Of a DNA stretch of 49,355 nucleotides, positions 6,978-14,479 are shown piece after piece (positions within the stretch are counted from its first letter, which is position 1; each line of letters begins with the position of its first letter). The stretch covers positions 1 through 49,355 of the forward strand of contig JABDHB010000002.1 of the NCBI GenBank assembly GCA_013285775.1, in the 5' to 3' direction. A program made the position numbers and the translations under genes. Source of the stretch: Chlamydiota bacterium (GTDB lineage Bacteria > Chlamydiota > Chlamydiia > Chlamydiales > Rhabdochlamydiaceae). Below the pieces are notes generated by a model. That model was not told where the DNA came from and made no database searches. It saw only the letters and a program-made list of their open reading frames with translations.

Positions 6978-7403
6978 GGCGACTTTGTTTACAGCTTCGT
7001 CGGGGGTCATTTTGTTATTGTCGGCTAAATCCATGGCTTTTGTCTTTTGTTCGGGAGTGAATTTATTGTATTTCATTCTCGCTCGGTAGCCCATGGCAGA
7101 TTTAAAGCTAGACTCATCGCTTTGAGGGATCTCTTTTTTGCATGCGGTATTGTTTTCATCGCATTTGGTTGACTTTTCTTTGCATTTGTCTACGCAGTCA
7201 GAATTTTCTTGTTTGCAAGAATCTGTGTCTCTTGTGCATTTTTTTCGTCTTTCTTCACACCGTTTTTTGCAACTGTCGATATCCCTTTTGCAGGAGTCTT
7301 CTTTTTTTTCGCAGGTGCTCTTAGCTTTTTTTTCCCAGGCTATGAGATCGCTTGTAGACAAGCAAAGTAATGTGGTTGCGCTTAGCAATAGAAGATTTTT
7401 CAT
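6969..7403 (-). CDS. Secreted heptad-cysteine coiled-coil protein
   Basis: A 144-residue protein with a signal peptide (about residues 1-22, M-K-N-L-L-L-L-S-A-T-T) and a highly charged middle segment. Cysteines lie at 31, 38, 45, 49, 56, 63, 70, 74, 81 and 88, so the spacing is 7,7,4,7,7,7,4,7,7. This heptad register is expected for a coiled coil with cysteines on core or flanking positions, able to form interchain disulfides. The remaining tail (about 95-144) is Lys-rich and has no Cys. I start at the ATG at 7403 (GGAGGGA 6 bases upstream); the open frame extends to 7511 but lacks that support. Envelope cross-linking, like chlamydial Cys-rich proteins, is inferred. I recognise no named family. 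Confidence 0.8.
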   Translation of the reverse strand: MKNLLLLSATTLLCLSTSDLIAWEKKAKSTCEKKEDSCKRDIDSCKKRCEERRKKCTRDTDSCKQENSDCVDKCKEKSTKCDENNTACKKEIPQSDESSFKSAMGYRARMKYNKFTPEQKTKAMDLADNNKMTPDEAVNKVAGK

Positions 7404-7458
7404 GAAATTCCCTCCGTTTGCTTCTTTGTATAGATAATAATTATTATAAGCAATCTTC

Positions 7459-9579
7459 TTACAGGGGTCGAATATTGACGACAAAGATGGTGATGTCATC
7501 TGTTCCACCATTCATGTAGGCAAGAAATGAAAGGAGGGTGGAAGAATGTTTAGAGAACTTATCTGGAGAAATAAGCTTGAACATAAAATCTGGGCTTACC
7601 TCGCATATAGGGCGTCTGATTTTTTCGAACTCTTGGGAGGAGAGGCTAGAATGGATGAAGGCAAACATCGCTTTTAACATGCGGATATCGTCGGGAGTAA
7701 AGGTTTCTTTATTAATAAAAAATTGATGAGCTTTTTGGACAATAATTTCGGGGTGTTCTATCACATCGATCACTTCTTTATCAGTCACAAAATCCCAGAG
7801 TCCATCTGTCGCAGTAATCAAAAGATCGTTTGGCTGTAGTGTCATGGCTGTAACAAGTGGGGTAGAGATAATGATCCCTGAATTTTTTTCTACTTTGAAG
7901 TCTCGATCTCCTATAGTCCTACTAAGATTAAGTCCTTCGGCCTTTCCGTTTGAACCAATCTGTCCAACTCGTTTTCTTTTTTTCCCAGAGGTGAGTTCAA
8001 AAGCTTCTTTGTATGCAGGATTAGCCAAAATAGCTCTAACGTACTCTTCTGGATGGTCGAAATTTCTTTCAGGAGAAAGAGGAAAGAGAGTTCCCTTTTC
8101 ATTTTGTTTTCGGTAAATTTTCCCTTCAGAATCTCCAATAATTGATGAGTAGAGAATGTTGTCTATTTTATCGATTAAAGCAACGTAGGCAGTGGATCCA
8201 CCAGTTGGATATTTGGAACAAATTTTTTCGTTTAGTTTATGAAAAATATCAATAAAAGCTTGCTCAATATCCCCGCTCATTTTCTCAATTTTTCGTAATA
8301 GCGATAAGGAGAGAGTGTGTTTTATCTCTATAGCTACAAGCTCTCCCATATTACAGTGCCCATCATAGACTCCACACAGGAAAAATCTTTCGTTTAAAGT
8401 CTGAACGCAACATCTATCTTGGTAAAGGCGTTTTTTCCCCATGAATTCAATGCCATTGAAGCTGGTTTGAAGAGGTTTTTCATAGCGGGGGAGAATATAT
8501 TGTTCAGGTTGTGAGATGTCTCTTTCTTGCATCCCAATAAGAGTTTGATATACGAGCTTGGAGAGAAGAGGATTTTTTCCTAGATTGAGCTTGGCAATAC
8601 TAAAACCATCTTTTGAAGTTCGTTGTATTAATTGGATAGAGGCCCTCCAATTTATTTGCTTATTTTCCTTTATTGCTGAGGTGATATAGAGCAGTTTTCC
8701 AACAAATACACTAAGGTCTACTTTTTTTAAGGAGTTGGATAAAAGATCGGCTTTACAGGGAACTTGCACTTGTCTTTCAAGAAATTCAATCTCTTTTGTT
8801 CTATGCAGCTGATAGAGAAGAGTATAAAGAGTTTGAATAACACATTGTTGTAATTTTGTAGGGGAAGTGTATGTGCAACATTCTTCATAAGCATTTTGCA
8901 AAGCAGTCTCAGGATTTTTGATGATGTCGGGCCCGTATTTTAATAAGTTGGGCCAGCTATGTGGATCTCCTATAACAAGGATATCTTCAGGTTGTACTGT
9001 TTGAAAAGTCACTTTAGGTGGAGAAGTAGAAGCCACTTTTAGAGAACGGAAAGCAAAGTGCCCATTTCTGAGGATAGCTGACTCTACATTTCCTAGTGTT
9101 AGGGCATATGCGATGTTGGTCCAGTTATCCTTACAAATAATAGATACGGACATGCCTCCTTTTACAAATGTTTGAGGACGTTTCAATTCAAATACAGAAA
9201 CTATGTTTTCTAAAGTGGAGGCATAATTCCACTGTTTTGTTTTCAGCAGCCAGTTAAAATAATAGGAAAAGTTTGCTACAAAAAAGGCCATGGCAATTTC
9301 TCTTTGCTCTCCTTGATAATCCAGAATGCCTACAAGAGAATAGCTATCTGTGGAAATGCGAATTTTTGAGTTTTCTTCTGAAAAAAGGGTTCCCCCTTTA
9401 CCGATCAGGCCATATTCATAGCGTGGGAGGATCTCTCTTTCGGGGTTGTCTACTCCATGAGCAAGCATCGCTTCACGGAAATTTTGGAACAGCTCTTCGA
9501 TCCTCTCATCAAGGAGCATCCCCCCAGAAAAGAGCTGCAGCAGAGGAGGATCACTTGATTCAATTGGGGGTGCCGACAT
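7459..9579 (-). CDS. PP2C-type Ser/Thr phosphatase with N-terminal pseudophosphatase-like half
   Basis: A 706-residue protein. The C-terminal half carries PPM/PP2C motifs in order: Q-D-R at 387-389, G-V-Y-D-G-H at 403-408, G-G-S-T-A at 460-464, I-G-D-S-E-G at 481-486, L-S-R-T-I-G-D at 552-558, T-D-G-L-W-D at 591-596 and D-D-I-T near 695. These include the Asp residues that bind the two metal ions. The N-terminal half repeats the layout without the metal ligands: I-L-P-R-Y-E at 50-55 and again at 362-367, a GGMS segment at 141 matching GGST at 460, and Q-P-E-D-I-L-V-I at 196-203 matching Q-P-N-D-L-L-I-T at 582-589. Such enzymes remove phosphate from Ser/Thr. No signal peptide and no clear ribosome site are seen. 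Confidence 0.9.
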   Translation of the reverse strand: MSAPPIESSDPPLLQLFSGGMLLDERIEELFQNFREAMLAHGVDNPEREILPRYEYGLIGKGGTLFSEENSKIRISTDSYSLVGILDYQGEQREIAMAFFVANFSYYFNWLLKTKQWNYASTLENIVSVFELKRPQTFVKGGMSVSIICKDNWTNIAYALTLGNVESAILRNGHFAFRSLKVASTSPPKVTFQTVQPEDILVIGDPHSWPNLLKYGPDIIKNPETALQNAYEECCTYTSPTKLQQCVIQTLYTLLYQLHRTKEIEFLERQVQVPCKADLLSNSLKKVDLSVFVGKLLYITSAIKENKQINWRASIQLIQRTSKDGFSIAKLNLGKNPLLSKLVYQTLIGMQERDISQPEQYILPRYEKPLQTSFNGIEFMGKKRLYQDRCCVQTLNERFFLCGVYDGHCNMGELVAIEIKHTLSLSLLRKIEKMSGDIEQAFIDIFHKLNEKICSKYPTGGSTAYVALIDKIDNILYSSIIGDSEGKIYRKQNEKGTLFPLSPERNFDHPEEYVRAILANPAYKEAFELTSGKKRKRVGQIGSNGKAEGLNLSRTIGDRDFKVEKNSGIIISTPLVTAMTLQPNDLLITATDGLWDFVTDKEVIDVIEHPEIIVQKAHQFFINKETFTPDDIRMLKAMFAFIHSSLSSQEFEKIRRPICEVSPDFMFKLISPDKFSKHSSTLLSFLAYMNGGTDDITIFVVNIRPL

Positions 9580-9679
9580 AGGCAGAATTATACTATTAAG
9601 CGCCTAATTTCTAAAGCGATAAAAGAATCAAATTGGATATATATAAGGGAAAGGAGTTTTTATGATTAAATTTTTTATT

Positions 9680-9842
9680 AGACCTCTTTCCAAATTTGCT
9701 TTGCTCGAAAAAATCGATGATTTTTTTGGCCTTTCAATCTGCTGCTGCAAGACATACTCAAGTGAGTAGGCGCAGCAGCAGCAGATCGAAAGGCCGAGAA
9801 AAGGGCGATTTTTTCGAGCAAAGCAAATTTGGAAAGAGGTCT
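9680..9842. repeat. GACCTCTTTC palindrome, copy 2 (multi-arm)
   Basis: Perfect 37-bp arms (9680-9716 and 9806-9842) enclose a second inverted repeat with 20 of 21 matches (9728-9748 with 9775-9795, G-G-C-C-T-T-T-C type ends) and a small ACTCA/TGAGT centre at 9756-9767. The outer arms share most of their sequence with the palindrome at 6889-6977. This fills the 304-bp gap between the PP2C and MsrA genes, which otherwise shows only the divergent start regions. Confidence 0.92.
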
Positions 9843-9883
9843 ATTTGCCTTTGTTTCGTTTTTCCAGTCTTAGTGAGTGTCTC

Positions 9884-10366
9884 ATGACAGAGCGAGCTGT
9901 TTTTGCCGGGGGATGTTTTTGGGGAGTGGAGTATTTGATTAAGAAACTGCCCGGTGTGATCTCCACGCAGGTAGGCTATACAGGAGGAAAAAGTGCAGAT
10001 CCTACCTACAAAGAGGTTTGTAGCGGAAGAACAGGTCATGTAGAAGCGATAGAAGTGATTTTCGACCCTGAAAAAATCACGTATGAGGAATTAGTGAAAT
10101 TTTTCTTTGAAATTCACGATCCGACCCAAAGAAATGGGCAGGGGCCTGACATCGGAACCCAATACCATTCCGTTATTTTCTATGAAAACGAAGAGCAAAA
10201 AGAGGTGATTGAAAAGCTTATTGCCATTCTTGTGAAAAAGGGGTTTGACGTAGCCACCGAAGTTCTTCCAGTAGCACCCTTTTATCCTGCAGAGGATTAC
10301 CATCAAGATTATTACAATAAAACCAGGCATCAGCCCTATTGCCACTTCCACGTAAAGCGCTTTTAA
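9884..10366 (+). CDS. msrA: Peptide methionine sulfoxide reductase A
   Basis: A 160-residue enzyme that reduces methionine-S-sulfoxide in proteins. The catalytic motif G-C-F-W-G is at residues 10-14, with Cys11 the nucleophile. G-Y-T-G-G (about 34-38), D-P-T-Q-R-N-G-Q-G-P-D-I-G-T-Q-Y-H and A-E-D-Y-H-Q-D-Y follow, all typical of MsrA. I start at ATG 9884 because the conserved sequence begins there; the open frame reaches back to 9845, but those residues come from the repeat edge. The ribosome site is poor. It is a single-domain MsrA without MsrB. Confidence 0.96.
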   Translation: MTERAVFAGGCFWGVEYLIKKLPGVISTQVGYTGGKSADPTYKEVCSGRTGHVEAIEVIFDPEKITYEELVKFFFEIHDPTQRNGQGPDIGTQYHSVIFYENEEQKEVIEKLIAILVKKGFDVATEVLPVAPFYPAEDYHQDYYNKTRHQPYCHFHVKRF

Positions 10367-10381
10367 AGGAGAGCTGCTAGG

Positions 10382-10470
10382 TTTATGCAAAATGGTGACG
10401 CCAGTTCTTGGCTTGGATGAGGTAAGGCATCTTCTCCGTGGTGTGACGAACGAATGTGAGGAACCCACGG
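10382..10470. repeat. Dispersed direct repeat, copy 2 (right bracket)
   Basis: TTTATGCAAAATGGTGACGCC onward matches 6383-6442 at roughly five of every six positions, in the same orientation. It then diverges through about 20 extra bases before a shared CCCACGG end. It lies just after msrA. Confidence 0.72.
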
Positions 10471-10521
10471 GAAATCGGCCCTCCACAGCCAAAGCCGCGG
10501 CAGCGGCGGCAGCTAATCAGG

Positions 10522-11442
10522 TTATTGATGAGTATGTTTGGTTTTGGGGGGCTTTTTGTGTTTGAGTTTTTTGGACGGGTGTTCTGTGCAACGATAGATG
10601 GTGATTTCGTCAGACTGAATTTGCTGGGTTGTGGTGTAGGTGGATCCTGAGGAGATTTGGATCGGTAACTGCTGTACTGGAGTAGCTAGCGTGAAGTCGT
10701 TATAGCGACTGAGGTTGTAGGACACGTTGGGCTGTAGATTGGAGACGGTAACGGTAAGAGTAAGGGGCATCGAAGTTGGGCGGGTGTTCGATTTATCTGC
10801 GATTTCAGGCCGTTCATAATTTACGCTTGTTTCTACTTTTACTGGCAGCGTCGCATCTATTGTTCCTGAAAGGGAGATTCCGCAATAATCGTTTAGGGGA
10901 AGGGAATAGATAGCTCCATCTTGAGCATTTGCCTGTTCTCTAGTAGCTGGGGTAGCGCTGAAAAAGTATTGAGGAGGTTTAGAAGGATCGCTCCAAACAC
11001 CGTTATCGCTAAAGCTAATCTTAGTGCCATCAACGTCTGTTACAACGACAATATGGTCGTAATCTGCATCACCGGCATCAGGATCTGTGTCATCATAAAA
11101 CAGGTATTGGTTCATGTAGACGCCAATAGAAACGGAGTTGCCGTTATTAATATTGTCTTTTACCCATGCAAAGAAATCTCCTTGAGACGAGTCCCATTCC
11201 TCTGCTTTTAAATGCATTTGTTCTGCAGCTTGTGTGGCATTCATTCCTAAAAGGAGTTGTCCTTGATCTTGCGGCATACCTGGCGATGCGAAATTTCGCG
11301 CATCGTATTGTGACATATATTGGCCGTAGTTCAAGCCTGCTGTGATGAAACAAACTTCACCGCAGTATCCATGGTTTTCGTTCCACTGGTATCTGGGTTC
11401 GACTGTCGTAAGTGCTGCTAAAGCTAAAAATAATGGGATCAT
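10522..11442 (-). CDS. Secreted C39/papain-like cysteine peptidase-like protein
   Basis: A 306-residue protein with a short signal peptide (about residues 1-14). Residues 20-30 (W-N-E-N-H-G-Y-C-G-E-V) resemble the catalytic-Cys helix of C39-type papain-fold proteins, with Cys27 after a Gly-Tyr pair. D-Y-D-H-I-V-V-V places His130 at the usual second position, and S-D-N-G at 145-148 could give the third residue. From about 200 the sequence becomes Thr/Ser/Val-rich beta structure, and it ends in a Lys/His-rich tail. I infer a secreted peptidase-fold domain plus a beta-sandwich. The family is recognised by pattern only. The gene lies 26 bp downstream of the permease gene on the same strand. Confidence 0.6.
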   Translation of the reverse strand: MIPLFLALAALTTVEPRYQWNENHGYCGEVCFITAGLNYGQYMSQYDARNFASPGMPQDQGQLLLGMNATQAAEQMHLKAEEWDSSQGDFFAWVKDNINNGNSVSIGVYMNQYLFYDDTDPDAGDADYDHIVVVTDVDGTKISFSDNGVWSDPSKPPQYFFSATPATREQANAQDGAIYSLPLNDYCGISLSGTIDATLPVKVETSVNYERPEIADKSNTRPTSMPLTLTVTVSNLQPNVSYNLSRYNDFTLATPVQQLPIQISSGSTYTTTQQIQSDEITIYRCTEHPSKKLKHKKPPKTKHTHQ

Positions 11443-11468
11443 ACTTTCGATATTACGCAGAGGTATAA

Positions 11469-12848
11469 TTAAGTGCTAGTTCTTTTTTTATATTGATAGA
11501 AGAGGAGGAGGGGGCTGATTGTCAAGAGGTTGCCTACGATGATCATGATGAGGTAGCGTGTGGGGGTGCCTATGTCGATATTCTCTGGAGGGAAAAAACT
11601 GACGATAATGGTAGTTGCGCAGCCAAAAAGGCCGAAGATGGCGGTTGTCCACATTCCTAGGTTTTTGCCAGGTATTTTAAATGATGTTGGTCGATCGGTG
11701 TATTTGTATCGAAGGCGGAGGGCTGCTGTGAACATTAAAATGTACATGATCATGTAAAGTTCGGTGCTGAGGGCTGTTAAAAACCAGTAGAAGGCATTTA
11801 CGGAAGGGACGAGAAGGAAGATAAGACAGAAGAGAGAGACTAGGATCGCTTGAGCAAGGAGGATGTTGGAGGCAACTCCCGCTTTATTTTTGCGTGAAAA
11901 GAAGGGAGGCAAGAATCCAAATTCTGCTGCATGTAAAAGGCCTTTTGCAGGAGAGATGAGCCAATTGATCATGGTGCCGATGGAGCCTATGACAATTGCT
12001 AATGTGAGAACGGGGATGAGGGGTCTTAGGCCAAAAACATGAAAAAAATTGGTAAATACTTGCATGATTCCTGAAACAAGGTTGATCTCTTTTTCAGGAA
12101 GGACAAAAGCGATCGATAGGGATCCAAAGCCCATAGACAGAAAAATGAAAGTGGCAGCTACAAAAACGGCTTTAGGGAAGTTCTTTTGTGGGTTTTTGAT
12201 ATCATTTACGTGAACTCCAGAAAGTTCCATCCCTAGAAAGGAGGCCATAATAGCGATTAAGGAGACCCAATTTGAGGAGTTTGTCAGAGATGGGATCAGG
12301 TTGGAAGAGTTTAGATGGAATTGCAGGGGTTTTCCCATAAAAATCCAGATGGCTCCAAGTATGATCAAAAATATGATCGGTAAGATGGTGCCGATAGTTG
12401 CGCAGATGTTATTGATGAGCGCAGATATGTGTAGTCCTTTTAAATTAACGAGGGTGAGGCCCCAAAATACTGTAAGAATCACTGTGATTAGGTAGGTTTT
12501 ATTTTGTGCAAGATCGGGATTGATCAAATAAGCTAAGGTTCCTGCAACAAATGAGAGCATGGTTGGATACCAAACCATGGTATTAATCCATTGGAGCCAG
12601 ATGGCTGCCATGGCCCACTTTTTGCCAAAAGCTCTGTTGACCCATTGATAAAGCCCCCCTTTATCGGGAAACGCAGCAGAGAGTTCTGCAGAAATAAGCG
12701 CTGTAGGAATTAAAAAAACAAGTGCAGAGAAGACAAAGAAAAAAATTAAGGTACTGCCAAAGAGGGCTGCTGCAGGCAAGTTTCGAATGTTATCGATCGC
12801 TGCAATGATGAGAATAACGAGTGAAAAAAACGAAATCTTCTTGTGCAT
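11469..12848 (-). CDS. APC-superfamily amino acid permease (paralogue 2)
   Basis: A 459-residue membrane protein with about 12 helices. It is a clear paralogue of the permease at 177-1598: R-N-L-P at 22-25, S-A-E-L at 53-56 followed by G-G-L-Y-Q-W at 64-69, then W-L-Q-W-I-N, N-P-Q-K-N-F-P and S-P-A-K-G-L are all shared in the same order. The ATG at 12846-12848 has no good ribosome site. It is divergent from the DUF1207 gene across a long palindrome. Substrate unknown; GadC/ArcD-like exchange of amino acids is the family expectation. Confidence 0.9.
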   Translation of the reverse strand: MHKKISFFSLVILIIAAIDNIRNLPAAALFGSTLIFFFVFSALVFLIPTALISAELSAAFPDKGGLYQWVNRAFGKKWAMAAIWLQWINTMVWYPTMLSFVAGTLAYLINPDLAQNKTYLITVILTVFWGLTLVNLKGLHISALINNICATIGTILPIIFLIILGAIWIFMGKPLQFHLNSSNLIPSLTNSSNWVSLIAIMASFLGMELSGVHVNDIKNPQKNFPKAVFVAATFIFLSMGFGSLSIAFVLPEKEINLVSGIMQVFTNFFHVFGLRPLIPVLTLAIVIGSIGTMINWLISPAKGLLHAAEFGFLPPFFSRKNKAGVASNILLAQAILVSLFCLIFLLVPSVNAFYWFLTALSTELYMIMYILMFTAALRLRYKYTDRPTSFKIPGKNLGMWTTAIFGLFGCATTIIVSFFPPENIDIGTPTRYLIMIIVGNLLTISPLLLFYQYKKRTST

Positions 12849-12880
12849 TGTAACATGTTAGAACTTGGAAAAGAAAATTT

Positions 12881-12924
12881 CAAGTGAAGAAAAGAAGAAG
12901 ATCGGGCACGGGCATACATGCGCG
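12881..12924. repeat. GGGCAC-family repeat, partial copy
   Basis: The sequence from CAAGTGAAGAAAAG through GAAGATCGGGCACGGG nearly equals the left arm at 21601-21640. Only one arm is present. It sits between permease 2 and the large palindrome at 12955-13106; nothing else is recognisable in that 372-bp gap. Confidence 0.7.
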
Positions 12925-12954
12925 TTAAGATAATTGGCTTATTAACTAAATGTT

Positions 12955-13106
12955 GAATTCCATCAGCGCAGAGTGAGGACTGGGCCGCAGAGGGCGCGGA
13001 GGAAGAGAGAAAGAATTCCTTTTTTCGCCTCCGCGAAAAAAGGAGCTCTTTCTCTCTTCCTCCGCGCCCTCTGCGGCTCAGTCCTCACTCTGCGCTGATG
13101 GAATTC
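12955..13106. repeat. 152-bp near-perfect palindrome
   Basis: Arms of 60 bp (12955-13014 and 13047-13106) agree at 59 of 60 positions and begin and end with GAATTCCATCAGCGCAGAGT or its complement. The centre forms another hairpin, CCTTTTTTCGC/GCGAAAAAAGG (13018-13028 and 13033-13043), with a 4-base loop. As DNA it could extrude a cruciform. It lies between divergent genes and is not positioned as a terminator for either. Confidence 0.95.
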
Positions 13107-13220
13107 GGCATTCACTCTAAAAGCTTGTTAGCTAATGCGTGTAAGCCTGATCCCTCTCTTGTTCTTTCTTTTATAAAATAAATTTTTGAAGTTAATTGAG
13201 CGATCAGATATAGGCAAGGT

Positions 13221-14408
13221 ATGATGCGAAATAAAATGACTGTTGCGCTTGTTCCTATTCTGATGACGATGTTCGGATGCTTTGCAGATGAATGTGAAGA
13301 GCCTCGCAGATCTGATGCTCTTTCGACTTCAGGCCTTTTTGATAATGCGGGAGACTGTTACCTCGAGGGGTATATTCAGGCTCTTGTCGATATGCATTAT
13401 TATGAATTTAAGGTTGTAGTCTCTGTTCAAGGGGATACGGTTTATTTAACGAATCTTCCAAATAACGAGCTTATTGCAAATAGTATCATGAGCTTTGTTG
13501 GAGACATACCTGGTGTTGAGTGTGTTTGTGTAAAATGTGAGCTTTCTGAAGAGGAATTGGCTTTTCGAGAAGAGTGTATAGATCAGCCAAGAGTAAGTGG
13601 TGTTTGGTTTCCTCAGCAGACTGTTTTATTTCTTCCTCTGATTGCCGATCCTCGTCAGCCTATCAATTCTGCAAATGCTCGTATTAATGACCATCTTTGT
13701 GGGCACAAATCTGTTGCTGTATCTTTAGGCGATGACTTTCCTTTTTTCCGTTGGAGAGATGTTTTTAGATGGCATGGAGACATGCAAATTGGAATTGAAG
13801 CGGGAATTTGGGCTTTATTTAATTTTAGTGACAAGCCAAAGAATAGCAATGGAGATGTTTGTTCCCTTGTAAATACTGACTATTTTGTGGGAATTCCTCT
13901 GACTTACGCTTTTGATAAGTGGTCGTTTCGTTTGCGTGCGTATCATATTTCCTCTCACTTAGGCGATGAGTTTTTATGCGATAATCCGAAATGGGTTGCA
14001 AGGCGTAAGAATCCGAGCTACGAAGCTTTAGATTTTTTTACCTCTTATCAATTTTCTAGTGGTCTTAGAGGATATTTCGGTCCTGGATGGGTCTTTCATA
14101 GTGACAAATCGTTTCATTTGAAGCCTCTTTATGTGGAATATGGGATCGAGCTGAGGGTTTTTGGTCGCAAGCTTCAGTATCATCGACTTTATGGGACCCC
14201 TTTTCTTGCAATCAACTTAGAAAACTGGCAGCAGCATGGGTGGTCGCTTGATGCTACTTACATGCTCGGCTATGAGCTTAGCAAGCTTCAGGGGGTGGGC
14301 CGCAAAATGCGTATCTATTTGGAATACCATCATGGATTTTCTTATGAAGGGCAGTTCTTTAATGAGCGGGTCACTTACGGAGAGCTAGGGATCTCCTGGG
14401 GCTTCTAA
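13221..14408 (+). CDS. DUF1207-family outer-membrane beta-barrel-like protein
   Basis: A 395-residue protein with an export signal (about residues 1-22). The motif M-F-G-C at 17-20 could be a lipobox, so it may be a lipoprotein. Residues about 45-110 resemble a small BON-like alpha/beta module (V-V-V-S-V-Q-G-D-T-V-Y-L). The rest matches DUF1207: F-L-P-L-I-A-D-P-R-Q-P near 137-147, then Y-H-I-S-S-H-L-G-D-E. Alternating hydrophobic strands and a C-terminal Phe fit an outer-membrane barrel. Two adjacent ATG codons (13221 and 13224) follow CAAGG; the second has better spacing. Function unknown. Confidence 0.82.
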   Translation: MMRNKMTVALVPILMTMFGCFADECEEPRRSDALSTSGLFDNAGDCYLEGYIQALVDMHYYEFKVVVSVQGDTVYLTNLPNNELIANSIMSFVGDIPGVECVCVKCELSEEELAFREECIDQPRVSGVWFPQQTVLFLPLIADPRQPINSANARINDHLCGHKSVAVSLGDDFPFFRWRDVFRWHGDMQIGIEAGIWALFNFSDKPKNSNGDVCSLVNTDYFVGIPLTYAFDKWSFRLRAYHISSHLGDEFLCDNPKWVARRKNPSYEALDFFTSYQFSSGLRGYFGPGWVFHSDKSFHLKPLYVEYGIELRVFGRKLQYHRLYGTPFLAINLENWQQHGWSLDATYMLGYELSKLQGVGRKMRIYLEYHHGFSYEGQFFNERVTYGELGISWGF

Positions 14409-14435
14409 AAAAAAGAAGGTTGAACCTTTCTTTCC

Positions 14436-14478
14436 GACTCGAGCCCGAGCCCGAGCCCGCGTGCGTGCCCGATCTTCT
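14436..14478. repeat. GTGCCC-family repeat, single arm
   Basis: GACTCGAGCCCGAGCCCGAG followed by CCCGCGTGCGTGCCCGATCTTCT resembles the right arm of the inverted repeat at 21693-21733. It fills the gap between the convergent DUF1207 and LOG-domain genes and reaches the LOG stop codon region. Confidence 0.7.
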
Positions 14479-14479
14479 C

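Noticed and set aside
7138-7437. 99-aa plus-strand ORF opposite the heptad-cysteine gene
   Set aside because: It is a shadow of the minus-strand gene, which has a signal peptide, patterned cysteines and a GGAGG site.
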